A stretch of 15,555 bases of DNA from Clostridia bacterium (GTDB lineage Bacteria > Bacillota > Clostridia > TANB77 > CAG-508). The translations under genes were made by a program, and so were the position numbers. The DNA lies in the NCBI GenBank assembly GCA_900772235.1, contig CAAGQX010000087.1, positions 1-15,555 of the forward strand, given 5' to 3'. Positions 1 to 5,893 of this stretch are shown one piece after another; position 1 is the stretch's first letter; each line of letters starts with the position of its first letter. The notes beneath the pieces were generated by a model that saw only the letters and a list, made by a program, of their open reading frames with translations, ran no database searches and was not told where the DNA came from.

Positions 1-52
1 TTAAAATAACATAAATATAGCATATCCTTATATTTATTATTTTTTTCGTTTT

Positions 53-124
<72 letters not shown>

Positions 125-161
125 TGTTCATCTTCTCCTCTTTTGTTTTATTTCTACATTT

Positions 162-189
162 ATTATATATTAAAAAGTATTTTTGTCAA
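162..189 (-). promoter_or_regulatory. Strong vegetative promoter reading left, for the TG-tract gene
   Basis: On the minus strand a perfect -35 (TTGACA, plus positions 184-189) is followed by a 16-base spacer and a perfect -10 (TATAAT, 162-167). Transcription should start near 155, about 25-30 bases before the ATG codons at 131 and 124. This is one of the best matches to the vegetative consensus in the window, which argues that the short reading frame downstream is really transcribed. Confidence 0.72.
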
Positions 190-283
190 TAGGTTTATTT
201 TCTAGAATTACAATAAAATTAAAATCTTCCCTACCACAAATTACAATTTTTATTAAAATCTGTTATGTTTTTTTAATTTTTGC

Positions 284-312
284 TTGCAATATTTTTCATA
301 TTATGCTAAAAT
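284..312 (+). promoter_or_regulatory. rpsT promoter
   Basis: A -35 element TTGCAA (284-289) and a -10 element TAAAAT (307-312) are separated by 17 bases. A TGC directly before the -10 gives an extended -10. The expected start is near 319, leaving a leader of about 35 bases before the rpsT ATG, with no room for a folded regulatory leader. Confidence 0.65.
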
Positions 313-353
313 GGAAAAAGTGATTATTTATTTTACTTTAGGGAGGTGCAAAA

Positions 354-620
354 ATGCCAAATATTAAGTCTGCAGTAAAAAGAGTTAGTGTTATTGAAAA
401 GAAAACTTTACAAAATAATATGATTAAATCTGAATATAAAACAGCTGTTAGAAAGTTTGAAGCTGCTGTTACAGAAGGTAATAAAGCAGAAGCTGAAGAA
501 CTTTTAAAATTAGCTACTAAAAAAATTGATGGTGCTTGCTCAAAAGGTGTTATCAAAAAAAATACAGCATCTAGAAAAAAATCTAATTTAGCAAAAAAAT
601 TAAACACAATAGGTGCTTAA
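354..620 (+). CDS. rpsT: 30S ribosomal protein S20
   Basis: S20 is a primary 16S rRNA-binding protein of the small ribosomal subunit. The 88-residue product has the family's usual length and starts MPNIKSAVKR, the usual N-terminus. It is lysine-rich, all-helical in character, and contains the central stretch AEELLKLATKKID and the C-terminal block KGVIKKNTASRKKSNLAKKL. The SD GGGAGGTG at 341-348 sits at good spacing from the ATG. The gene is monocistronic: it has its own extended -10 promoter upstream and a rho-independent terminator 11 bases after the stop. Highly confident. Confidence 0.97.
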   Translation: MPNIKSAVKRVSVIEKKTLQNNMIKSEYKTAVRKFEAAVTEGNKAEAEELLKLATKKIDGACSKGVIKKNTASRKKSNLAKKLNTIGA

Positions 621-631
621 TTAGTAATATT

Positions 632-655
632 AAACCAGCTTTAGCTGGTTTTTTT
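632..655 (+). terminator. rpsT rho-independent terminator
   Basis: An 8-bp stem (AAACCAGC at 632-639 with GCTGGTTT at 644-651) with a 4-base loop runs straight into a T tract ending at 655, followed by CTTTT. It lies just after the rpsT stop. Confidence 0.9.
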
Positions 656-684
656 CTTTTCTTATCCACATTTTATTAACTTCC

Positions 685-713
685 TTAAATTACCTTTGCT
701 TTTTATGTATAAT
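685..713 (+). promoter_or_regulatory. Probable promoter of the small membrane protein gene
   Basis: A perfect -10 TATAAT (708-713) with a weak -35 TTAAAT (685-690) at 17-base spacing. The expected start is near 720, giving a short leader before the SD at 733-737. Confidence 0.45.
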
Positions 714-745
714 TTATGTTAACATTAATTATGGAGGTAATACAT

Positions 746-985
746 ATGATAAAAAGTTTTTTAGAAGATGTTAAAAATATAGATAAAAAAATTGTTAATA
801 CAATGTTTGGCGGGTTTAAAATATCTTTACTTATTTCTTTACTTGCCCTATACATACTTACTTTATATAATGCATATCCTTTTTCACACATAGCTTATTT
901 AAGTGGTTTGCTTACTTTTAAACTTGGTCTAACCTGTGTTGTTAGTGTTTTTATATGCGGATTTGCAATTGATAAAATAAAATAA
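746..985 (+). CDS. Small two-helix membrane protein, unknown function
   Basis: A 79-residue protein starting MIKSFLEDVKNIDKK. I chose the ATG at 746 because a GGAGG SD (733-737) lies eight bases upstream; an earlier in-frame ATG at 716 would put the SD inside the coding region. The N-terminal 22 residues are charged and probably cytoplasmic. Two hydrophobic segments follow, roughly residues 25-44 (KISLLISLLALYILTLYNAY) and 53-76, and the chain ends in DKIK. There is no signal peptide or catalytic motif. It stands between rpsT and the convergent RNA/ORF module and has no terminator of its own before the next promoter at 993, so read-through into the RNA at 1028-1107 is possible. I do not recognise a family; it is most likely a lineage-specific hypothetical protein. 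Confidence 0.7.
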   Translation: MIKSFLEDVKNIDKKIVNTMFGGFKISLLISLLALYILTLYNAYPFSHIAYLSGLLTFKLGLTCVVSVFICGFAIDKIK

Positions 986-992
986 ATTTTGT

Positions 993-1021
993 TTGACATT
1001 TATACAAATATATGTTATTAT
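993..1021 (+). promoter_or_regulatory. Strong promoter of a candidate small RNA
   Basis: A perfect -35 TTGACA (993-998), a 17-base spacer and TATTAT as -10 (1016-1021), preceded by TGT, which makes an extended -10. Expected start near 1028. No ORF of meaningful size with an SD follows before the terminator at 1075-1107, which is why a non-coding transcript is proposed. Confidence 0.7.
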
Positions 1022-1046
1022 AAGTGTAGCTTAAGCAAATGTATTC

Positions 1047-1065
1047 TTAGTTCAGAATTGTCATT
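1047..1065. repeat. Direct repeat copy A, in the small RNA
   Basis: TTAGTTCAGAATTGTCATT matches copy B (1231-1250) except for one missing T. It lies in the 5' region of the plus-strand small RNA. Because the two transcripts are convergent, a direct repeat in DNA gives base complementarity between the two RNAs. Confidence 0.85.
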
Positions 1066-1074
1066 TGTATTTAT

Positions 1075-1107
1075 GTATGTGTATCTGTAACTACACATAC
1101 TTTTTTT
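1075..1107 (+). terminator. Terminator of the candidate small RNA
   Basis: A perfect 9-bp stem, GTATGTGTA (1075-1083) with TACACATAC (1092-1100), has an 8-base loop containing CTGTAAC and is followed directly by seven T residues (1101-1107). Confidence 0.85.
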
Positions 1108-1111
1108 ATAA

Positions 1112-1147
1112 AAAAACAAGATAGACTGTAACCTCTATCTTGTTTTT
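1112..1147. terminator. Bidirectional terminator between the convergent small transcripts
   Basis: CAAGATAG (1117-1124) pairs with CTATCTTG (1135-1142). The stem is extended by flanking A and T tracts to about 13 bp and can work in either direction. It mainly ends the minus-strand small ORF mRNA, 9 bases after its stop, and would catch plus-strand read-through past 1107. Its loop (1125-1134) contains CTGTAAC, the same heptamer as in the loop at 1085-1091. Confidence 0.85.
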
Positions 1148-1156
1148 GATTATGTA

Positions 1157-1249
1157 CTAATCTTCATTCTTTTTTTCTGCTTTCATAGTTTGTTCTTTTT
1201 CTTCTAAGAGCATTTCTACTAATCGCAAAATTAGTTCAGAATTTGTCAT
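1157..1249 (-). CDS. 30-residue charged small protein, convergent with an antisense RNA
   Basis: The product begins MTNSELILRLVEMLLEE and continues KEQTMKAEKKNED before a TAG. A strong SD (AAAGGGGGG, 1257-1265) lies seven bases upstream, a good promoter lies at 1292-1320 and a terminator follows the stop closely, so the unit is complete as a gene. Residues 5-18 could form an amphipathic helix (L6, I7, L10, V11, L14, L15 on one face); the rest is highly charged. There is no transmembrane segment, which separates it from Fst and TxpA type toxins. The first codons are the target of the antisense repeat in the convergent RNA. The ORF also lies downstream of gatB with no terminator between them, so gat read-through could supply extra transcript. 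I do not recognise a family. It could be a toxin-like peptide, a small protein regulator, or a peptide whose mRNA is the functional part. Confidence 0.62.
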   Translation of the reverse strand: MTNSELILRLVEMLLEEKEQTMKAEKKNED

Positions 1250-1250
1250 T
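1231..1250. repeat. Direct repeat copy B, over the small ORF start codon
   Basis: TTAGTTCAGAATTTGTCATT covers the ATG (CAT at 1247-1249 on the plus strand) and the first six codons of the minus-strand ORF. It matches copy A at 1047-1065 with a single-base indel. Confidence 0.85.
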
Positions 1251-1260
1251 AGTATTCCCC

Positions 1261-1284
1261 CCTTTCTACCTTTTAGTGAAAGGT
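1261..1284 (-). promoter_or_regulatory. mRNA leader with two mutually exclusive hairpins, one covering the SD
   Basis: At the start of the small ORF mRNA, ACCTTT (1284-1279) can pair with AAAGGT (1273-1268). Alternatively CCTTTC (1283-1278) can pair with GAAAGG (1266-1261), which would bury the 5' half of the SD. The overlap of the two arms suggests a translational control element. This is inferred by eye from pairing only. Confidence 0.4.
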
Positions 1285-1291
1285 TGGTAAT

Positions 1292-1320
1292 ATTTTACAA
1301 TATGTAAAACAATAAAGCAA
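1292..1320 (-). promoter_or_regulatory. Promoter of the 30-residue ORF
   Basis: On the minus strand, TTGCTT (1315-1320) and TAAAAT (1292-1297) are separated by 17 bases. The expected start is near 1285, giving a leader of about 35 bases. Confidence 0.55.
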
Positions 1321-1347
1321 TAGGTTTTTTGTTTTTTTGTCAATATT

Positions 1348-2778
1348 TTATTTTTTTAGTTCTTCCAAAAATAATTTGTTTAGTAACTGTGGATTTGCTT
1401 TTCCTTTTGTTTGTTTCATTGCTTGTCCTACTAAGAAGCCTAAAGCTCTGTCTTTTCCTGCCTTATAGTCTGCAATAGATGCTGGGTTTTCTTCTAATAT
1501 TTTTTGTACTATTTCTTTTATTGCGCCTTCATCTGATATTTGTATCCATCCTTTTTCTTTTATTATTTCTTCAGGATCTCTTGGGTTTTCTAGTAATTCT
1601 TCAAATACTTTTTTAGCAATACTGCTACTTATTGTTCCTTTATCTATTAAAACAATTAGTTTTCCTAATTCTTCTGCTGTAAATGGCATTTTTTCTATGT
1701 CTTCTTCATTTTGAACTCTAATTATGTCTGTCATAATCCAGTTGCTTACTGCTTTAGGATTGTTGCATACTTTAGTTGCCGCTTCAAATAAATCTGATAG
1801 ATATTTTGAAGAAACTATTATATTACTATCATATTCTGGAAGTTTGAATTCCTCCATATATCTTACTTTTCTTTCTTCTGGCATTTCTGGTAAACTTTTT
1901 CTTATTTCTTCTTTCCATTCATCAGAAATTTCTATTACTCCTAAATCTGGTTCTGGGAAATATCTATAATCTTGAGCATTTTCTTTGTTTCTCATAGTAA
2001 AGGTTTTGCCAGATACTTCATCCCATCTTAATGTTTCTTGCTCTATTGTTCCTCCATTTTCTATTACTTCTATTTGTCTTTCTATTTCATAATCTATTGC
2101 TCTTACTATTGACCTAAATGAACTCATATTTTTCATTTCTGTTCTTGTTCCAAATGGTTCTCCTTTTTTATGTACAGAAACATTAACATCTGCTCTTAAT
2201 GAGCCTTCTTCCATTTTGCAATCTGATACTTCTATATATTGTAAAATTGATTTTATTTTTTTCAAATATGTATCTGCTTCTTTGCTTGACCTTAAGTCTG
2301 GCTCTGATACAATTTCAATTAGTGGAACTCCTGCTCTGTTTAAGTCTACAAGAGAATCTCTTCCATAATCGTCGTGGCTTAGTTTTCCTGCATCTTCTTC
2401 TATATGAATTCTAGTAATCCCTATTTTTTTAGTTTTGCCATTTTCTTCTATTTCAACAAATCCGTGCTCACACAATGGTCTATCAAATTGTGATATTTGG
2501 TATGATTTTGGTAAATCTGGATAGAAATAATTTTTTCTATCATTTTTGCTAACTCTTGCAATTTCACAATTTGTTGCAAGTCCTGCTTTTACTGCATATT
2601 CTACTACTTTTTTATTTAATACTGGAAGTGCTCCTGGCATTGCCATACATATTGGGCAAACGTGAGTATTTGGCTTTGCTCCAAAGTCTGTTGGGCAAGA
2701 ACAAAATATTTTTGTTTTAGTTGCAAGCTCTGCGTGCACTTCTAAACCTATAACTGCTTCGTAATCTTCTTTTAACAT
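1348..2778 (-). CDS. gatB: Aspartyl/glutamyl-tRNA amidotransferase subunit B
   Basis: GatB is the tRNA-binding and kinase subunit of the GatCAB complex. It phosphorylates Glu on misacylated Glu-tRNA(Gln) (and Asp on Asp-tRNA(Asn)), then uses ammonia delivered from GatA to make the amide. The 476 residues match the usual length. Visible features are four cysteines of the zinc site (C26, C28, C41, C44), the family signature VDLNRAGVPLIEI, the stretch TRIHIEEDAGKL, and the C-terminal GatB/YqeY tail domain with VGQAMKQTKGKANPQLLNKL. The start at 2778 has an AAGGAG SD eight bases upstream. It is the last gene of gatC-gatA-gatB, 29 bases after gatA. No hairpin terminator is visible between its stop and the small ORF promoter, so transcripts may extend to the terminator at 1112-1147. 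Confidence 0.97.
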   Translation of the reverse strand: MLKEDYEAVIGLEVHAELATKTKIFCSCPTDFGAKPNTHVCPICMAMPGALPVLNKKVVEYAVKAGLATNCEIARVSKNDRKNYFYPDLPKSYQISQFDRPLCEHGFVEIEENGKTKKIGITRIHIEEDAGKLSHDDYGRDSLVDLNRAGVPLIEIVSEPDLRSSKEADTYLKKIKSILQYIEVSDCKMEEGSLRADVNVSVHKKGEPFGTRTEMKNMSSFRSIVRAIDYEIERQIEVIENGGTIEQETLRWDEVSGKTFTMRNKENAQDYRYFPEPDLGVIEISDEWKEEIRKSLPEMPEERKVRYMEEFKLPEYDSNIIVSSKYLSDLFEAATKVCNNPKAVSNWIMTDIIRVQNEEDIEKMPFTAEELGKLIVLIDKGTISSSIAKKVFEELLENPRDPEEIIKEKGWIQISDEGAIKEIVQKILEENPASIADYKAGKDRALGFLVGQAMKQTKGKANPQLLNKLFLEELKK

Positions 2779-2807
2779 AAAATATACTCCTTTTTATTTA
2801 GTGAATT

Positions 2808-4259
2808 TTATTTTTTAAATTCAGGTTTATATTTTTCTCTGAATTTTATTTCTTGTTCTGCTGAATAAGCTGCTTTTAAAATTGTTTCTTCATCAAAATG
2901 TTTTCCTATAAGTTGCATTCCTATTGGCATATTTTCCTTGTCTACACCAGATGGAATTGAAATTCCTGGAAGTCCTGCAATGTTTACAGATACTGTACAA
3001 AGATCTGCTAAATACATTTCTAATGGATTGTTAGATCTTGTACCAATATCATATGCAACTGTTGGTGATGTTGGAGTAAGTAAAACATCATATTCGTTAA
3101 ACAATTTTTCAAACTCTTTTCTTATAACTGTTCTTACCTTTTGAGCTTTTTTATAGTAAGCATCATAATATCCAGAAGATAATACATATGTTCCAAGTAT
3201 TATTCTTCTTTTTACTTCTGCTCCAAATCCTTCACTTCTTGAGTTTACAAAAATATCATTTAAATCTTCGTAATTCTTTGTTCTATAGCCATATCTTATT
3301 CCATCAAATCTTCCTAAATTTGAGCTTGCTTCTGCACACGCAATTATATAATATACTGCTAATGCTTTTTCCGCTATATCCAATGAACATTCTGAAACTT
3401 CTGCTCCTATTTTTTTGTAAACTTCAGCCATATCTTGTATAGATTTTTTTACTTCTTCGTTTATTCCCTCTCCTAAAAATTCTCTTGGAACTCCTATTTT
3501 TAATCCTTTAACCCCATCTTTTAAATGTTTAGTATAATCTACTTTTTCTTTATTTACTGATGTCGAGTCCTTTTCATCATATCCTGCAATTATATTTAAT
3601 AACATAGCTGCATCTTCTACGTCTTTAGTAATTGGCCCAATTTGATCAAGTGATGATGCAAAAGCAATAAGTCCATATCTTGAAACTAACCCATATGTAG
3701 GTTTTAGTCCTACTACCCCACAAAGTGATGCAGGTTGTCTTACAGATCCGCCTGTGTCTGAGCCTAAAGCCCAAGGCACCATATCTGCTGCAACTGCTGC
3801 TGCACTACCACCAGAAGAGCCTCCTGGAACTTTATTTAAATTCCAAGGATTTTTTGTTGTTTGAATTGCTGAATATTCTGTTGAGGCTCCCATTGCAAAT
3901 TCATCTAAATTTAATTTTCCTAAGGAAATTATATTTTCTTTATCTAATTTATTTACAATTGTTGCATCATATGGAGACACAAAATTTTCTAGCATTCTAG
4001 AACTGCAAGTAGTTCTAACACCTTTTGTACAAATATTATCTTTAATTCCTATTGGAATACCTGCAAATTTTCCTACACTTCTGTCAACATTTTTTGCTTT
4101 TTCTAAAGCCTCTTTATCTGTTAATGTAACAAATGCCTTTACATCTTTTTCCTTTTCGTTAATTCTATCTATATAGCTTTTAGTAATATCTTCGGGTGTA
4201 ATTTCGTTTTTATCCAATTTTTCTATTAACTCGTGAACCGTTAATTCGTATAAATTCAT
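2808..4259 (-). CDS. gatA: Aspartyl/glutamyl-tRNA amidotransferase subunit A
   Basis: GatA is the glutaminase of the GatCAB complex; it hydrolyses glutamine and passes ammonia through a channel to GatB. The 483-residue protein belongs to the amidase-signature family. The catalytic triad can be placed at K73 (in GIPIGIKDN), the cis-serine S148 (in PGGSSGGS) and the nucleophile S172 (in GSDTGGSVRQPA). The spacings of 75 and 24 residues are those of the family. The start has a perfect AAGGAGG SD that overlaps the gatC stop region; the gap to gatC is 13 bases, so the two are probably translationally coupled. GatA in this form implies that glutaminyl-tRNA (and perhaps asparaginyl-tRNA) is made by the indirect pathway, as is standard in Firmicutes. 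Confidence 0.97.
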   Translation of the reverse strand: MNLYELTVHELIEKLDKNEITPEDITKSYIDRINEKEKDVKAFVTLTDKEALEKAKNVDRSVGKFAGIPIGIKDNICTKGVRTTCSSRMLENFVSPYDATIVNKLDKENIISLGKLNLDEFAMGASTEYSAIQTTKNPWNLNKVPGGSSGGSAAAVAADMVPWALGSDTGGSVRQPASLCGVVGLKPTYGLVSRYGLIAFASSLDQIGPITKDVEDAAMLLNIIAGYDEKDSTSVNKEKVDYTKHLKDGVKGLKIGVPREFLGEGINEEVKKSIQDMAEVYKKIGAEVSECSLDIAEKALAVYYIIACAEASSNLGRFDGIRYGYRTKNYEDLNDIFVNSRSEGFGAEVKRRIILGTYVLSSGYYDAYYKKAQKVRTVIRKEFEKLFNEYDVLLTPTSPTVAYDIGTRSNNPLEMYLADLCTVSVNIAGLPGISIPSGVDKENMPIGMQLIGKHFDEETILKAAYSAEQEIKFREKYKPEFKK

Positions 4260-4272
4260 AACTTTTGCCTCC

Positions 4273-4557
4273 TTAAATTACCTTTGGAATTTTAAACATA
4301 TTATTAGTTTGTTCTGGAGCATTTTGCATTAATAGTGCTTTATCTTCAAATTCCTTTACTTCATCTTCTCTAAAAATGTTTACATTATTACTTGTTCCAT
4401 TTGTTTCTTCTATATTTTCAGTGTCTACACTGTTTATTGTATTTGCAAAATTTAATATATCTTGTAAGTTTTTTCTATATTCTTCTATTTCCTCATCTTT
4501 AATTCTCAAGCTTGCAAGTTTTGCAATATGTAAAATCTCTTCTTTTTTTATTTCCAT
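4273..4557 (-). CDS. gatC: Aspartyl/glutamyl-tRNA amidotransferase subunit C
   Basis: GatC is the small scaffold that wraps between GatA and GatB and stabilises the complex. The 94-residue length is typical. The N-terminal helical segment EEILHIAKLASLRIKDEEIE and the following LQDILNFANTINSVDT stretch are characteristic, and the tail ends with the FKIP motif (NNMFKIPKVI). It is the first gene of the operon. The SD (AAAGGCGG) precedes the ATG, and the promoter at 4589-4617 lies about 30 bases upstream. Confidence 0.95.
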   Translation of the reverse strand: MEIKKEEILHIAKLASLRIKDEEIEEYRKNLQDILNFANTINSVDTENIEETNGTSNNVNIFREDEVKEFEDKALLMQNAPEQTNNMFKIPKVI

Positions 4558-4588
4558 AGTTTTACCGCCTTTCTAAAGCATTTTAGAT

Positions 4589-4617
4589 ATTATATTATTT
4601 TTTGCACAAAAAAACAA
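4589..4617 (-). promoter_or_regulatory. gatCAB promoter overlapping a terminator
   Basis: TATAAT (4589-4594) and a TTGTTT -35 (4612-4617) with a 17-base spacer. The -35 lies inside the hairpin that ends the upstream operon (4609-4635), so the terminator and promoter physically share DNA. Confidence 0.6.
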
Positions 4618-4635
4618 GGTATAACCTTGTTTTTT
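4609..4635. terminator. Terminator of the DUF4190/DUF2752 operon
   Basis: AAAAAACAAGGT (4609-4620) and ACCTTGTTTTTT (4624-4635) form a 12-bp stem with a 3-base loop, symmetrical enough to act in both directions. It starts three bases after the DUF2752 stop on the minus strand and precedes gatC. Confidence 0.85.
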
Positions 4636-4637
4636 AT

Positions 4638-5045
4638 CTATTTATTTCCTATTATAAATGTTATTTCATAAACCAAAAATAATATAATGCATAATATATG
4701 AACAGCTATATCAGGAGCTATAATTTTAGATATATATTTTTCATTATTCGCCTTGCATAAATTAACTATTCTAAAAATTCCTTCCATAATAGCTCCAATA
4801 ACAATAAACCCAAAAACATTAAATAAGTATGTAATATCTTTAAATGCATTTTTAATATTTTTTATATATCTAGTTCCTCCACATAGTGGACATTCTTTGC
4901 CTGTAAAACTTAAATACACACATTTTGTAGAATTGGGTATAATTGTTTCTAGCACTTGTGATATTTGCGGAAATATTAACATATAAATTACTAATCCCAA
5001 TATTACTATATTTACTATTTTATAGTTTCTAATTTTGTCTTTCAT
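4638..5045 (-). CDS. DUF2752-family membrane protein
   Basis: A 135-residue protein starting MKDKIRNYKIV. The ATG at 5045 is chosen because AAAGGAAG lies a few bases upstream. A longer frame from 5102 would start inside the hairpin that ends the previous gene. The DUF2752 signature is clear: FTGKECPLCGGTRYI, with the paired cysteines and the TR dipeptide. Hydrophobic segments are visible near residues 11-27 (VNIVILGLVIYMLIFPQ), after the motif (FNVFGFIVIGAIMEGIF) and near the C-terminus (AVHILCIILFLVYEITFII). The function of the family is unknown; the two cysteines in a membrane setting could bind metal or be redox-active, which is inference. It is the last gene of a three-gene membrane operon with two DUF4190-like proteins. 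Confidence 0.85.
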   Translation of the reverse strand: MKDKIRNYKIVNIVILGLVIYMLIFPQISQVLETIIPNSTKCVYLSFTGKECPLCGGTRYIKNIKNAFKDITYLFNVFGFIVIGAIMEGIFRIVNLCKANNEKYISKIIAPDIAVHILCIILFLVYEITFIIGNK

Positions 5046-5056
5046 TATACTTCCTT

Positions 5057-5096
5057 TAAAACAAACATAGAGTAAAGAGATAATCCTTACTCTATG
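5057..5096 (-). terminator. Intra-operon hairpin, probable partial terminator
   Basis: A perfect 10-bp stem, CATAGAGTAA (5066-5075) with TTACTCTATG (5087-5096), has an 11-base loop and on the minus strand is followed by TTTGTTTT. It lies between the DUF4190-like gene and the DUF2752 gene, directly before the latter's SD. The imperfect T tract suggests attenuation rather than full stop, lowering expression of the last gene. Confidence 0.65.
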
Positions 5097-5101
5097 CTTC
5101 A

Positions 5102-5437
5102 TTAAAATTCATTTATTTCTATATTCCAGCTTTTTTTAGTTTCATTAAACATTTCATTAACTTCATTCCAGTCTGTTTTTTCAACTTCTTTAGCACCAAC
5201 TGCTACTATAAATCCCAAAAGTACACAGTAAAAAATTATAATTACTATTGCAATTGCTGAACAAATAAGTCCTGCTAAAGATATTCCAAATTTTTCAGAA
5301 GCTTTTTTCTTTTTTACTAAGTCTATTATTCCTAATATTAATCCAATTATTGCTGGTATTAATGCAAATATATTGCAGAATGGAACAAATCCTAATATTA
5401 GTGATATTATTCCTAATACTAATGCAGCTATTCCCAT
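5102..5437 (-). CDS. DUF4190-like small membrane protein (second copy)
   Basis: A 111-residue protein. It opens with MGIAALVLGIISLILG, a glycine-rich hydrophobic repeat typical of DUF4190-like proteins, then a second hydrophobic segment (FALIPAIIGLILGIIDL), a basic loop KKKKASEKFGIS, a third hydrophobic stretch (about residues 53-80) and a charged C-terminal tail rich in Glu, Asn and Trp. The SD AGGAGG lies seven bases before the ATG. It follows the longer DUF4190 protein by 31 bases and looks like a paralogue without the acidic N-terminal extension. Function is unknown; the family is a membrane helical module often found in multiple copies in Firmicutes. Confidence 0.8.
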   Translation of the reverse strand: MGIAALVLGIISLILGFVPFCNIFALIPAIIGLILGIIDLVKKKKASEKFGISLAGLICSAIAIVIIIFYCVLLGFIVAVGAKEVEKTDWNEVNEMFNETKKSWNIEINEF

Positions 5438-5468
5438 ATATTTTCCTCCTTTTTTTGTTACTTACATA

Positions 5469-5816
5469 TTAATATAAACCTGACATAAGTCCTGAAGTTA
5501 TTCCAAAGCCTATTAAAGATGCAGCTCCAACAAGTAGTAAAACCCAAAAAGCCAAACCTATAATTCCCATAATAAGCCCTGCTTTGGCCATTTTGTTTCC
5601 ATCTTTTTTCATTCCAATTGCACCAAAAACTATTGCTAAAATTGCGCATATTATTCTTCCTTTGCTAATAATAAGGCAAACTATACCTAAGATCAATGAA
5701 GCAATGCTTATTCCTCTTCCTTCTTCTTTGTTTGGTTCTTTTGAGTCCTTATTTTCTTCCACTACTTCTATTTTTTCAGCTTCTACTTCAACTGTTTCTT
5801 TATTATTTTCTTCCAT
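5469..5816 (-). CDS. DUF4190-domain membrane protein with acidic N-terminus
   Basis: A 115-residue protein starting MEENNKETVEVEAEKIEVVE. I chose the ATG at 5816 over the in-frame GTG at 5825 because the GTG is part of the SD (GAGGTGAT), which is correctly spaced for 5816. About 35 acidic residues precede a membrane part: GISIASLILGIVCLIISKG, then ICAILAIVFGAIGMKKDGNK and AGLIMGIIGLAFWVLLLVGAA. The GxxGxKKDGNKMAKAGLIMGI pattern is typical of DUF4190. It is the first gene of the operon, with the promoter at 5837-5865. Its role is not known; the acidic tail may be a cytoplasmic interaction region. Confidence 0.85.
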   Translation of the reverse strand: MEENNKETVEVEAEKIEVVEENKDSKEPNKEEGRGISIASLILGIVCLIISKGRIICAILAIVFGAIGMKKDGNKMAKAGLIMGIIGLAFWVLLLVGAASLIGFGITSGLMSGLY

Positions 5817-5836
5817 TATTATCACCTCACATATTA

Positions 5837-5865
5837 ATTATATATTTATTTTGCTTGCTAGTCAA
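5837..5865 (-). promoter_or_regulatory. Promoter of the DUF4190/DUF2752 operon
   Basis: TTGACT (5860-5865), 17 bases, then a perfect TATAAT (5837-5842) on the minus strand. It is divergent from the spoVT promoter, with about 28 bases between the two -35 regions. Confidence 0.7.
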
Positions 5866-5893
5866 TTAAAATTTATTTTTTTGTCAATTTTTT

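Larger units (their letters stand above)
1028..1107 (+). ncRNA. Candidate ~80-nt antisense-type small RNA
   Basis: The transcript is defined by the promoter at 993-1021 and the terminator at 1075-1107. Its 5' half can form a hairpin from CAAATG (1036-1041) and CATTTG (1062-1067), which displays the segment 1042-1061 in the loop. That loop carries most of a sequence almost identical to 1231-1250, where the convergent small ORF begins. The RNA is therefore complementary to that mRNA's start codon and first codons: 19 of 20 bases with one bulged base. Its terminator loop (CTGTAAC, 1085-1091) is also complementary to the terminator loop of the convergent mRNA. I infer an antisense regulator of the small ORF. 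The alternative is that the region is the decayed remnant of a duplicated copy of the ORF start. Confidence 0.6.

Noticed and set aside
716..745. Ten-residue N-terminal extension of the small membrane protein
   Set aside because: It contains the GGAGG SD of the start at 746 and has no SD of its own.
993..1107. Small RNA as a protein-coding gene
   Set aside because: No start codon with an SD and no ORF of useful length between promoter and terminator on the plus strand; on the minus strand the ORF-like copy ends after five codons.
1338..1343. TTGACA on the minus strand just after gatB
   Set aside because: No -10 at 16-18 bases; the element at 1315-1320 with TAAAAT fits better. TTGACA followed by A runs recurs in this AT-rich DNA.
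4638..5102. Longer DUF2752 reading frame from the ATG at 5102
   Set aside because: The extra residues are encoded by the hairpin that ends the previous gene and there is no SD before 5102. The ATG at 5045 has AAAGGAAG at correct spacing.
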